Positions 10,101 through 17,690 of a stretch of DNA of 30,872 nucleotides are shown in pieces; within the stretch, counting starts at the first letter, position 1, and each line of letters begins with the position of its first letter. The stretch lies in contig CAXKVV010000503.1 in assembly GCA_964058805.1 (NCBI GenBank), positions 1 to 30,872 on the forward strand. Direction: 5' to 3'. Made by a program: the position numbers and the translations under genes. Below the pieces are notes generated by a model. It was not told where the DNA came from. It saw only the letters and a list, made by a program, of their open reading frames with translations, and searched no databases. The stretch is from Schoenoplectus triqueter (taxonomy: Eukaryota; Streptophyta; Magnoliopsida; Poales; Cyperaceae).

Positions 10101-10522
10101 TTCGATATGTAGATTCTGCACCTCGGTGGACGGTTATCAGAAACGTCTCAATTGAATTTCCATCTGGGCCAGTTGCCATTGGACATTATAAAGGAAGGTT
10201 ATTTTTGTCCCTGTCAATACCAAGAGTCACATGGATTTTTGATGCTACAACTGGAACTAAGTCAAGTGTAGAGATACCACATCCAAACGAATATGTCAAT
10301 TTTCACTTCTTGATTGATGTCATGGGAGAGTTTCTTGGGGTCATGCAGTTTGTCGTCGAAGAGGATACATTGTATGGAAAAAAAATGAAGTATGACTTCA
10401 TTGTATACCTTTTGGAGCATACGGATGATTTTGGTTATTGTCGATGGTCTAAATTTAATGTGGTTGACAATGAGATTTTCTTTATATTTGACAGACCTAC
10501 ACCTAGTGATATGATCTTATGA
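4147..10522 (+). CDS. F-box/DUF295 protein, intron interrupted by a copia element
   Basis: Two exons: 4147-4266 (40 codons, donor ATG|GTACGT) and 9530-10522 (acceptor CATAACAG|, phase 0). Together they encode about 370 residues. The F-box lies at residues 62-94 (WAKLHPDLL ... IHFRAVCKDW), the segment that binds SKP1 in SCF ubiquitin ligases. The DUF295/KIB1-like region follows, including PWLIWPT, a second conserved block at RQIRFPLSH and WIFDATTGTKSSVEIPHP; in the family this part recognises substrate. The native intron was about 330 bp, but it now holds a 4.9-kb antisense retrotransposon, giving an intron of 5263 bp. If splicing fails, the ATG at 9551 would still give a 323-residue protein with the whole F-box. 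The C-terminus (FDRPTPSDMIL) departs from the usual tail of the family. The exon-1 call rests on splice consensus and similarity to the paralogue at 340-426, so it is less certain than exon 2. Confidence 0.75.
4386..4663 (-). repeat. 3' LTR of the copia element (left on plus strand)
   Basis: 278 bp, matching 9038-9316. In element orientation it begins TATTGAAG, where the other LTR has TGTTGAAG, so the canonical TG has mutated to TA here. It ends TTTCTTCA. The other differences from the right LTR are a missing C in the CCCACC run at about 4443 and A for G at about 4622. Confidence 0.95.
4664..4674 (-). other. Polypurine tract of the copia element
   Basis: In element orientation the sequence is TTGAGAGGGAG, immediately before the 3' LTR. 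That is the expected site for the plus-strand primer in reverse transcription. It overlaps the stop codon of the RT/RNase H frame (4671-4673). Confidence 0.8.
4671..5894 (-). CDS. Copia polyprotein, 3' part: reverse transcriptase (most) and RNase H
   Basis: A 407-residue frame on the minus strand. RT motifs: DVKNVFLQGDL near the start, GLKQSPRAW at about 45-53, and the catalytic YVDD at 90-93. RNase H follows: DADWAG at 253-258, SSAEAEYRA at 291-299 and YCDNQAA at 329-335 supply the acidic residues. The frame overlaps the upstream gag-pol frame (5870-8842) by 25 bases in another phase. Copia elements normally encode one continuous polyprotein, and the break falls inside the RT domain just before DVKN, so this is a frameshift mutation near 5880 and not a programmed junction. 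The apparent start methionine is not a real initiation site. Confidence 0.9.
   Translation of the reverse strand: MAFISMDVKNVFLQGDLNEEVYMDPPPGYPTQGNKVCLLKKAIYGLKQSPRAWYGKLSTALIQFGFKHSATDSSMFIKRSCNRLVVVLVYVDDLVITGNDKPGIEFLKQQLKQLFDIKDLGILRYFLGIEVARSYKGLFISQRKYVLDLLKEIGMMGARPASIPMEYNDKGSTDDSQLKNVEQFQRLVGKLIYLTITRPDISYAVSYISQFMQKPTKGQMGLVNHLLRYLKATPGRGILMKKNGHTKLRGYVDADWAGNPLDRKSTSGFCMFIGGNPVTWKSKKQTVVARSSAEAEYRAMAAATSEIVWLRALLHELNCNSLSEPTELYCDNQAAVHIASNPIFHERTKHIEVDCHFVREKILDNTITTPYICSKNQIADIFTKALPPGMFQGLRCKLTSDKLFGPT
5870..8842 (-). CDS. Copia polyprotein, 5' part: gag, protease, integrase, start of RT
   Basis: A 990-residue frame on the minus strand. Gag covers about residues 1-290 and ends in a CCHC zinc knuckle at 247-260 (CDHCKKEGHSREHC). 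The aspartic protease motif DSGA is at 345-348. The integrase zinc-binding part has HSRMGH at 468-473 and CDTC at 493-496. The integrase core triad is D523, D586 and E622, with the D-35-E spacing typical of retroviral-type integrases. The N-terminal part of RT (about 895-990) includes GCKWIYKTK and HKARLVAKGFTQ. The frame is interrupted at its 3' end inside RT. It begins about 195 bp inside the right LTR, a normal leader length. I do not assign a copia lineage. Confidence 0.93.
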   Translation of the reverse strand: MASDSSFNTNTNKMINLMLNGDNYLPWSRAICIALGGKEKLNHITDASMPVTKTPEYNKWRASDLTVMSGILNCMEPHIYGIHAYANTAKELWDSLYQMYGQANNASRIFELQQNIANSKQEANQSFTEYFGVMKRQWEELRQLRPVASTVDEYLQWEEHDRIFQLLANLSPAFEETKRDILLRTELPSLNSICSIIQGEETRKRVMSTNFKNTISAENSAHYVAPGNKSGDNRWAKGKMKKSRFFCDHCKKEGHSREHCYILHPHLRPARGRSTEAHVAVSDSHTDMQSQLNQLAQQVQKLLEIQRSMPEQQGAGGSSIETGNLVKFGNVLALSSVFNSSIIVDSGATDHMCSSSQLINDIQTRLDCPTVTVANGVQIPTMGTGSVNLFSQKTDVLIVPDLKTNLLSVSKCVKEWNCDIIFTLDKVIFQDRITKKMIGEGKLRDGLYTLELNKVAFTAANKVASLWHSRMGHPSDRVLHALDLSLTHNSNNCDTCHFAKQHRLPFPEHCNKSVNLFDLVHSDVWGYAPVDSREGFKYFVTFIEDKSRATWVYLLKSKREVCDYFRVFCNMVKNLFNTTVKILRTDNGTEYTNHNFQELLSNLGITHQTSCVGTPQQNGVSERKNKHLLDVTRALLISANLPKFFWADAILTSCYLINRLPSRILNNKSPMEILYSRKFSLSHLRVFGCVCYAHIQDSGKLDPRARKCVFIGYSTIKKGYKCFDPITRRLYISRDVVFNENLMFYSFQGEKDYYSDWAVPFPLYCEENLADQTDQGPISSHTGQVPDSNSGEPEISEEPSEVNGPSNANQSSEVNEPNQAEPTVREEMQLRRSSRVTKTPTYLNEFVTYYSTKHPIQEHLRYDIIAPKFRCFLSAVDKVIEPSKYEEACKHEIWVKAMQEEIDALDRNQTWQLVLLPKGKQTVGCKWIYKTKYHSDGSIERHKARLVAKGFTQTYGIDYKEIFAPVVKMNTVRVILSIAANCEWPLFQWT
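9026..9037 (-). other. Primer-binding site of the copia element
   Basis: In element orientation the sequence is TGGTATCAGAGC, complementary to the 3' end of initiator methionine tRNA and the usual plant copia primer site. It directly abuts the 5' LTR. Confidence 0.93.
9038..9316 (-). repeat. 5' LTR of the copia element (right on plus strand)
   Basis: 279 bp with canonical ends: TGTTGAAG at the start and TTTCTTCA at the end in element orientation. It is nearly identical to 4386-4663, which implies a recent insertion. Confidence 0.95.
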
Positions 10523-10708
10523 TTCTATAGAGACTTGAGAATAAAATATATCTATTTCAACAAAGATTTTTTCATGAGTAGTGATCATTGTTACGAATAA
10601 AAGTAGGATGTTTCTACGAGCACCAATTTCCCCCTACGTTTCTAACTAAAAAATATATATAATTTAGCATCACCCAATTTAGATTTATGTCATTCAATAA
10701 GTCCTGTA

Positions 10709-10790
10709 TATCAAACTCTTGTAGGGACATAAAAATTTTCTGATTTTGTATCAAAATCTTGTAGGGATGTATAAAAATTTTCTGATTTTT
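10709..10790. repeat. Two-copy tandem duplication of about 40 bp
   Basis: Unit 1 begins TATCAAACTCTTGTAGGGA at 10709 and unit 2 begins TATCAAAATCTTGTAGGGA at 10749. Both end ATAAAAATTTTCTGATTTT. The copies differ by a few bases and a 2-bp insertion. Confidence 0.85.
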
Positions 10791-10886
10791 TAACCTTATA
10801 TATATATATGTGTGTGTGTATTTGTTTCATATTTTTAAAGATATATACTGCATGCTCTTGTTAATTACTTCATGTCGCTTGTTGTG

Positions 10887-10901
10887 CCCCCCCCCCCCCC
10901 C
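10887..10901 (+). repeat. C15 homopolymer
   Basis: Fifteen consecutive C in otherwise AT-rich DNA. Length polymorphism or sequencing error is likely at such a run. Confidence 0.9.
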
Positions 10902-11286
10902 ATGGTGTTGATACTCATCCGCTTCAAATGAAGATTTGTTATGAACTAATTAATTGAACTAAAAATAATATTATCATGCATAAATCAAGGTTGATAATTT
11001 TTTAATTTAGAGAAAATTAATTTTGACCTAATTAATTATGTGAATGTTTAAATGTTCTGGCCTTAATATCCCATGACCAAATAAATTAAGGTCTTATAAT
11101 AGACACGGAGCCAACATGCAAATCTTTTGTTTTCCAACGTTGTCCACCTGTAAAAGCATATAATTACAGATTTTATTGTTTAATCCTGAAAAAAACAACA
11201 AATTAATAGCTCATTTCATGCACTAATGGGGAAAAGAATAATATACGTTAAAAACTTTATGTGAGGTTTGAATTTTGCAGAACATG

Positions 11287-11289
<3 letters not shown>

Positions 11290-11378
<89 letters not shown>

Positions 11379-11379
11379 G
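11290..11379. repeat. (TA)n(GA)n compound microsatellite, left tip of the foldback element
   Basis: About 54 bp of TA followed by about 36 bp of GA with one GG interruption. It is mirrored in reverse complement at 11767-11805, so it belongs to, or was captured by, the foldback structure between them. Long apparent reading frames here (strings of YIYI and RERE) are microsatellite artefacts. Confidence 0.9.
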
Positions 11380-11766
11380 TTTGGCTACGGTGTTATGTGT
11401 AGCACGGATGACCCGTGTGCTACAGATCATTTATCTGTTTTTAAAGTTCAAATAGTCTATCCGACTAGTCAAAATATTTTTCATATGAAAATTTAGTTGG
11501 AAATCAAATTTTATATTTTTTTACTATTTTTTAAGATAGCTAGAAAATCACTTGACTTAATTATTATGAGCCATTCAAAAGGAGTAATTTTCTAGCTATC
11601 TTAAAAAATAGTAAAAAATTCTAAAAAAAATATAAAATTTGGTCTCCAACTAGATTTTAATATAAAAAATATTTTGACATGTCGGATCGACCATTTAAAC
11701 TTTAAAAATGGAGAAACGGTCTGTAGCACACGAGTCATCCGTGCTACGAGTAGCACCGTAGCCAAA
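11380..11766. mobile_element. Foldback (long inverted repeat) element, 387 bp
   Basis: Near-complete palindromic organisation: left arm 11380-11548, loop about 38 bp, right arm 11587-11766. The tips are TTTGGCTACGGTG and CACCGTAGCCAAA, 13 bp of perfect complementarity. The inner ends are GATAGCTAGAAAAT (11535-11548) and ATTTTCTAGCTATC (11587-11600), also perfect. Inside each arm is a smaller imperfect palindrome (GTAGCACGGATGAC...GTGTGCTAC). The element has no coding capacity. Transcribed RNA would form a long hairpin. Target-site duplications cannot be defined because the arms run into microsatellites on both sides. Confidence 0.85.

Positions 11767-11847
<81 letters not shown>
11767..11847. 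repeat. (CT)n(TA)n(GATA)n compound microsatellite, right tip of the foldback element
   Basis: 24 bp of CT, about 15 bp of TA, then about ten GATA units. The CT and TA parts mirror the left tip; GATA occurs only on the right. Confidence 0.9.
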
Positions 11848-12055
11848 GGTGTGTGCTTTATAAAGCACAAAATACTTTATACTTCACGTTCATATTTTAT
11901 GTTTCAAAATTTAAATGGACGATCTAAACCGTTAAATATGATCTTCATATCAAAATCTCCTTGGTTATCAAATTTTATATTTTTTGAATTTTTTTATTAT
12001 TTTTTTTGAAAGACTACAAAATTCATTGATTTGACGTCTTCTAAACCATTCAATA
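11848..12055. mobile_element. Diverged single arm related to the foldback element
   Basis: The order of phrases follows the left arm of the neighbouring foldback: TTTCAAAATTTAAATGGACG, a CTTCATATCAAAAT block, TTATCAAATTTTATATTTTT, a T-rich stretch, then TTGA...CCATTCAA matching the loop (TTGACTTAATT...CCATTCAA). I see no matching right arm. It is best read as an old partial copy of the same or a sister family. The 71-codon open frame at 12031-12246 looks fortuitous. Confidence 0.45.
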
Positions 12056-12459
12056 TCAATGATGTTCTATCCTTATCGATGCACAAATTTCGAATAAGAC
12101 AAAACTCATGCAAACACAAGTTTTCATTAGTTTTCATTCTTCAAATCTCATGCACAATAAATTATCATAAGTATCTCCTGGTGAAAAATTTGAAAATCCA
12201 AGATGAATCCGAAGAAAAATTCAAATTATATACATACGGGAAATAAAAACTCATAGGCGAATGTGATGAGAAATTGAGATGTGTTGTTAAGATTATAAAC
12301 AAAATCAAGGAATGTGTATATATGTCAAATGAAAATGATAAATTTCAATAAAGATGGCGAGACATGGGTCACAAAGAGAAGAAGATCAAATAAAACTCAT
12401 TTGAATAAACAGATGGATTGAAAATTTTGAATTGAAAATATATACATTGAAGATACTGT

Positions 12460-12740
12460 TATAAAATTAATGATAGATGTTTCATCTCCTCCACCTCTTT
12501 TCATTCATCCACCTCCTCTCATAATAATATAAATTTTTTATTCTCTTCACCTTCTCCTTAATTCTAGAATTAATTTTGTATTTTTTTTATTATATGATGT
12601 TTTTCTAGCCTATAAATAGAGACTTGTATGTTGTTGACGGTGATAAATCTCTAGTTAAGATAATATAGAAATAAAATTTTAGTCTCTCACAACTTTTGTC
12701 TTCTATCTTTATTTTATAATAGTACGTCTTTTATCTTTAA
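12460..12740 (+). mobile_element. Possible LTR remnant (promoter-like TATA and AATAAA spacing)
   Basis: TATAAATA at 12611-12618 is followed after about 50-60 bp by AATAAAATTTT at about 12670. This resembles the TATA, transcription start and polyadenylation layout of short plant LTRs. I cannot find paired LTRs, a primer site or clear ends, so this is tentative. A decayed promoter of the downstream gene is less likely because SFT2 starts about 440 bp away. Confidence 0.3.
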
Positions 12741-13051
12741 TTGCTTAAAATGAAAATTTTCACATAAATTAATGAGCACTAAATGAAAAGTCACTTTGGA
12801 TAAATAATGGGGATAATTATATTATTCTAAAAAGAAAATTACTGTGTTATTTAATAAATTCAACCGGTACGCGTGACGGCGTGGGTCTTCCCCGTTTCAA
12901 GTTTCAACCACCTCGCCATCGCTAGTTGAGCAGATCTCTCTCTTCCTTCGACACAATCTAAAGAGAATTCTACTGATAAGCTAATCGCTACTCATCTTCT
13001 CTCCGTTTCCCTTCTCATCAGTCATCCCGGTGAGTTCGACTTCGATCTAAC
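12741..13051 (+). promoter_or_regulatory. Promoter and 5' UTR region of SFT2
   Basis: Base composition changes from AT-rich to CT-rich at about 12865 (TACGCGTGACGGCGTGGG...), followed by pyrimidine-rich leader sequence up to the ATG at 13052. CT-rich leaders are typical of plant housekeeping genes. No clear TATA box lies in the expected interval, and the transcription start cannot be fixed. Confidence 0.5.
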
Positions 13052-15894
13052 ATGCAAAATACTGCTCAGGCATGGTTCACGGGCGGTCCCACTGCCGCTC
13101 CTGCGGAGACGGGATCAGGCTCGTCGTCATCGCTTCTCTCCGACTGGAACAGTTACGCTGCGTCGAGATCTGGCGACGAGAGCGGCGCCGGCTCTTCAGC
13201 CCTTGGATTTGATATCGAGGCTGCTGTACGGACGGCTAACGATAAGGTCACGGGCACCTTCAGCGTGTAAGCTCTTCTACCAGATCTACATTCTCTGTTT
13301 CATAAACTCATTCCTATGACATGGGGAATTGCCCATCTGAATAATTCAGTGGTTTCGGTACAATCTGAGACAGTGGAGGGATTTTGATTAGGGGGTAATT
13401 ATCGGATTGTAATGGCTTATCGGGTTCAAACTCATTAACTAATCGGGTACTAAATAAAAAAAATTAATAATTTAATATATATACTTAACTAATAAATTTT
13501 TTATTAAATAATAACATTTTATATATTAAAATAACAATAAAATAAAGCTCAAAGTAATAGATAATCAAGTTGATGAAGAAAGTTTTTGACTAAGGAACTT
13601 TATATTTTGATATCTTTGCATAATTATTTCATTATGCACGGTATTAAATATTTTTTTCTCAATAAAAATAACCAGACAATTCGGGAGGGGGGGGGGGCAA
13701 ATTACCGAAAACATTATCGAAAAACACTATTTTTCAAAATTCAGCACGTGCCCCTCCTGGATAAGCCTGGGTCCGCCCCTGATCTGAGAAAGAGAGCTCT
13801 CTCGAAAACAAATTTTCTGTATTATGGAACACCATGGCAGGGTGATTTATGTTTAAAAAGGAAATTTCTGAATTATGGAACATCATGCAGGGTGATTTGT
13901 GTTTGAAAAGGATTTTTCACGGATAGAAATGGCAAGAAGACGCCAATAAATACCGAAACTCCAATAGTAAACACAAAACAACCTTTGAGTAGTAATTTAA
14001 TGAAACAATTTATCCAATAATCTTCATTTTGTTAACTACTTTTCATTTAACAGCATGTCAAAAGGTGTAAGGGAATTACCAGGAAGTTTCCAGACAGCCA
14101 CAAGCAATTTCCCATCTGGGAAGGCACTCATGTATTTTGGATTGCTTCTAGCCAGTGGGATTTTTTTTATTTTTGTCGCCTTTGTCATGTTTCTCCCTGT
14201 CATGGTGTTGGTGCCTCAGAAATTTGCTATTTCCTTCACGCTAGGATGTGCTTTTATTATTGCATCCTTATTTGCTCTCAAGGGGCCTGCAAATCAGCTC
14301 TCTCATATGACTTCTAAAGAGGTTCTTTTCTGGACCAGTTGCTAATGTTACATGGTAAATTATCAAAAGCAGCATTACAACATGCCGGACTGTTACCTGT
14401 TATGTACCACGGTACAGTATCTGCTTACTTAATTTAGAAGCCAAAGTATTTTGAAGTATCAAAATAACATCTAACGATCCTGTATCCCAGCTATATTTTT
14501 TTCATTACCAAAGCATTATGAGGATAAGTAGAAAAACATTGATACAGTGGACTAGATGAGTCCAATGACTATGAGTTTTTGTTTCCTAAACCTAGCTAAA
14601 CTGAATTTAGATATTGCATTGGATAGGTATGAATTGTTGGGGAACAACTTCTATTAATATGATAAGGTCAGGACTCAAGACTGATTCAGTCATTATTTGT
14701 CAGGTGTTAAGTTGAACTTTCTGTCAGATTGTCAATCTGTGCAAACAAAAGAAACTATGCTGCGCATTTCTAAGTTTCAATGTTTACAGACCTGTATTCA
14801 ATTAGGCAATTTAATCAAGAGACCTGCATGAACCAACTTAAGAAACAAAAACTGTGATCACCTCCTTTATTATTTGATCGTGTCACTAAATGATTAATAA
14901 TTGTGTTGCAGAGACTTCCATTTACACTTGGTTTTGTCGGATGCATGGTTGGGACTATTTATGTTTCAATGGTGCTTCATAGCTATCTCCTCTCCGTGCT
15001 CTTTTCTGGCCTTCAGGTGAAGTTTTCTTAGTTATTTCACACAGCCAATTGGTAACTAAGGATGCAGAATCTGCACTTTTTACCCACCATTTGGTGCTGT
15101 AAATACCCAAATTCACGTTCATGTTTGAATATGGTCTAGGTTTTAATAATATTCTGACACCAGGTTTGCACATATTCTGGTATTTCAGAATTCACTTTCA
15201 TTTTCATCCGAACTTTTAAATGGACTCGCAATTATTTCCCAGTTTGTTGTGTGGTCATGTCATGTGAACATCCCTCAAACTGCCAATGTGTGAAATTATT
15301 TGTGCAGCAGTGCAGGCGGCTATGACATGATTTCAGTGAATTTTTTAGAATATTAAAACTTTGGACAACACACAAATTAAATATTGTATTCAATTGTATA
15401 AGTGATATAGTGGATTTTTTAAGTGTCCTAAGACAATTATAGACATCAAATGGAAGTGCTTAAAAAAAAGGTTTAAACTGCATAGCAAGCATGGCATCTC
15501 TAACTTGTAACTCCTATTATCCTTCCTATTTTTCTTACAAACACAAATTGTAATGACATTCGCTGTTTTCATTGGATAATATTTTGTCTTGTTCACCATC
15601 AATCATGCTTAGAATGATTAGCATGTGCCTTGCTTTTATCTCATCTCTGTTGGCAGATCCATGGTTCTAAATTCTCACGCCCAAATTTCATCCAATTCTA
15701 GTTCATAGCATTTCATGTTGAATATTATGAATATTACCTTATATTGCAGATGCCTTATATGAATCAGTATTTTGCTATTTCAGGTCCTTGCATTGGGATA
15801 TTACACGATATCTTACTTCCCAGGGGGATCAACCGGGTTAAAGTTCCTCTCATCAAGCCTTACTTCCACTGTGCTAAAATTATTCGGCCGGTGA
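13052..15894 (+). CDS. SFT2: SFT2-family vesicle transport protein
   Basis: Four exons: 13052-13266, 14054-14321, 14912-15016 and 15784-15894 (stop TGA). The frames join with no conflict to give 232 residues, the usual plant SFT2 length. The Ser/Gly-rich cytosolic N-terminus (1-71) is followed by SKGVRELPGSFQTATSNFP. Four hydrophobic segments lie at about 96-119, 129-147, 164-184 and 186-205; the last is followed by YFPGG, conserved in the family. The protein ends LKLFGR. SFT2/Got1-type tetraspanning proteins act in fusion of endosome-derived vesicles with the Golgi. Exon-2 donor AGAG|GTTCTT is weak but is supported by the phase and by the conserved join SKE-RLPFTLGF. Intron 1 carries a hAT-like MITE. 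The gene appears intact. Confidence 0.95.
13371..13781. mobile_element. Non-autonomous hAT-like MITE, copy 2 (in SFT2 intron 1)
   Basis: 411 bp, flanked by a perfect 8-bp target-site duplication ATCTGAGA (13363-13370 and 13782-13789). The ends are CAGTGGAGGGATTTT and, read in reverse complement from the right, CAGGGGCGGACCCA, the typical hAT-type terminus. It is homologous to copy 1 at 2992-3362. It contains a G run at about 13685-13697 and no coding capacity. It sits 104 bp into the first intron of an intact housekeeping gene. Confidence 0.85.
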
Positions 15895-16041
15895 ATAGGG
15901 ATCTCTTTTTGCAACTAGCGTTATATATTCTGTTTTCTTTTTCTTTACTCCCGCTCTTTTCATGTATATTGTTGAGTAAAGGAATTATTCATCTCTTTAA
16001 TTTGATTTAAGCATCTGTTTGTTTCGAATTAACAACATGTC
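15895..16041 (+). other. 3' flank/UTR of SFT2
   Basis: T-rich sequence after the stop codon, consistent with a 3' UTR. The polyadenylation site cannot be fixed by eye. Confidence 0.4.
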
Positions 16042-16135
16042 TAGGTTGCATTAAGAAAGTGGTGTGCGAGTAGGTTGCATTAAGAAAGTGGTGTGCGAGT
16101 AGGTTGCATTAAGAAAGTGATGTGCAAGTAGGTTG
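16042..16135. repeat. Three-copy 29-bp tandem repeat
   Basis: The unit TAGGTTGCATTAAGAAAGTG plus GTGTGCGAG occurs at 16042, 16071 and 16100, followed by a 7-bp partial copy. The first two copies are identical and the third differs at two positions, so the expansion is recent. Confidence 0.95.
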
Positions 16136-16554
16136 TTCAAATTTTGTATTTAAATATGAACGATGAAAATCACAGCTGCCAGTAGAAGTAAGAAATATGA
16201 ACGATGTCAACCATTACAAAGCCTTTAATCCCAAATAAATTGCGACAGGTCATTGAATTTCCAAAATTTTCACTCGTATTAATTTTAAATGCAGAATTGC
16301 GTAGAGATTTTCTTAGGAAAAAAAATCAAAAGCATGAAAAAGACTTGGTCTATTACCAAGAATAGGAGGCAAAAACTAAGAAGTAATGCGTCAGCTTGTC
16401 AATAGCATTATCTCCAGTTGCCTCAAAAGTAGAAATTAATGGGACAAAAAACAATATCAAACTCCCACTAGAAGACTACCGACAATACCAAGTGGGAGCC
16501 ACAGAACCGGATCCAAATCATTTGTTATCCGAATCAATTTAATTTAACTAAGCT
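16136..16554. other. Non-coding, possibly decayed retroelement interior
   Basis: No coherent frame on either strand. A small stem-loop is visible: CTCCCACT (16462-16469) and AGTGGGAG (16491-16498). The position suggests debris of the truncated copia element to the right, but no domain is recognisable. Confidence 0.35.
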
Positions 16555-16719
16555 TCAAGGTAAAAACAAACTACTATGCATCATAAAATAAAAATAATAA
16601 TAATGAGGACAGGAAAAAAAATAAAAAAACAAATGTTTCATGCATTTCTTCCAGTAGGCAAAGCCTTTACAACCGGATCCAAAAATCGGTGGTTCCTTGA
16701 TATGCTTTGTGCTCGACAT
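16555..16719 (-). pseudogene. Truncated start of a copia gag gene
   Basis: ATG at 16717-16719 on the minus strand opens a 54-codon frame. Its first 30 or so residues contain PPIF and GFAYWKKCMK, resembling the N-terminal 'PP(I/M)F-x-G-x-NFAYWK-x-RM' block of many plant copia gag proteins. After about 16630 the translation becomes a run of F and Y from T-rich DNA, so homology ends there. It lies 51 bp inside the primer-binding site of the adjacent LTR, the correct place for gag. The rest of the polyprotein is missing. Confidence 0.6.
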
Positions 16720-16770
16720 AGTGAGAACCTTGGCTTGTAATTAAGTGTTCTTTAATTATCAAACTCAACA

Positions 16771-16783
16771 TGCTCTGATACCA
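16771..16783 (-). other. Primer-binding site of the truncated copia element
   Basis: In element orientation the sequence is TGGTATCAGAGCA, complementary to initiator methionine tRNA. It is separated from the LTR end (GGGTTACA) by the spacer AAG. Confidence 0.85.
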
Positions 16784-17329
16784 CTTTGTAACCCTTGATT
16801 ACCGCTAATAATACTAATTTGGTCAATTAGTAAAGAGTACAAGGGTTAAATTATAATTTTAACAAGTTCTACAACAATCAAGCACAAGCAATTTCTAAAT
16901 CAAAGATATGAAATAAAGTAAAAAGAAAGAGTTTAAAAATGCTCAATCAAAGGATTGAGTTGACACGCGATGTAACGACGTTCGGCGTTATGCGCCTACT
17001 CCTCGGGTCCCCGGCTTCCCGTCTAACGGTAAAAAGCCGGTCCGATCTATTCAACCAAATACGAGACTTGTACAAAGTCGAACTTTGCCCTCTTACATAC
17101 AAAGGATGAGAGACAAAGCCTAAAGTTAATGAAGTAGCAAAAGCTATGAGTAGATTTTAGTAATGGAGCAAATCACTCAAATCTCACAAGTGTTTAGAAC
17201 AAGTTTAGATCAAAGATCTTGAGCTTTAGCTAGGTATAGCAAGGTTTTTTCAAAGTTCTTTAATGGTGGCTGTAAGAATGTATTTTGCAAGTGTATTCAA
17301 CAAGATGAGAAAAAAGGAGATGATCCCCC

Positions 17330-17338
17330 ATTTATAAA
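17330..17338 (-). promoter_or_regulatory. Putative TATA box of the truncated copia LTR
   Basis: TTTATAAAT followed by GGGGGATCATC in element orientation. It is placed just downstream of the palindrome array and about 540 bp before the primer-binding site, as expected for the U3/R border of a long LTR. Confidence 0.5.
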
Positions 17339-17370
17339 GAGCTGAAAATTAAGCATAACTCACTTTACTA

Positions 17371-17690
17371 AATCGTTACAACGGTTTACAAATCATTATA
17401 ATGGATTAAGTTTAAAACGGTAGGATTGTGAGAGAAATTTGCCCATTGTTCTGCCGTATAGCCGTTGGATCAACTGAGCTGAAACGTTATACGATTTATC
17501 AAATCGTTATACGTTTCATGAATTGTTGTAACAATTACATAATCGTTATATGTTTTATAAATCGTTGTAACGGTTCAGTAATTGTTACATAACGATTCAC
17601 TCTGATTTCTTTGAGAATATTTCCACCTTAGAGTATTTTTGAGTATCGAGATGAACCGTTATAACGGTTAATGAACCGTTATAACGATTC
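17371..17690. repeat. Phased array of palindromic CGTTATAACG-type units in the LTR U3
   Basis: At least ten imperfect palindromes around the ideal AATCGTTATAACGATT. Their core starts lie at 17374, 17394, 17485, 17505, 17524, 17544, 17563, 17583, 17657 and 17677. Within the three clusters the spacing is always 19 or 20 bp, close to two turns of B-form DNA. Several units contain AACGG, the core bound by plant three-repeat MYB factors. The position immediately upstream of the LTR TATA suggests enhancer units; this is inference. Confidence 0.85.

Larger units (their letters stand above)
10523..11284. other. Intergenic, 3' of the second F-box paralogue
   Basis: AT-rich DNA without a gene. It contains a short tandem duplication (10709-10790), a TA/TG run near 10797-10820 and a C15 homopolymer at 10887-10901. 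Confidence 0.5.

Noticed and set aside
11261..11496. Two overlapping open frames with YIYIYI and RERERE strings
   Set aside because: They are translations of the (TA)n(GA)n microsatellite; the minus-strand frame at 11601-11870 is the mirror case.
12031..12246. 71-codon open frame
   Set aside because: No recognisable motif, AT-driven, and lies inside repeat-derived DNA.
16761..16770. AAACTCAACA directly beside the primer-binding site, same as the proposed outer LTR end at 17861-17870
   Set aside because: Similarity does not extend beyond about 10 bases, so it is not evidence of a second LTR with a tiny interior.
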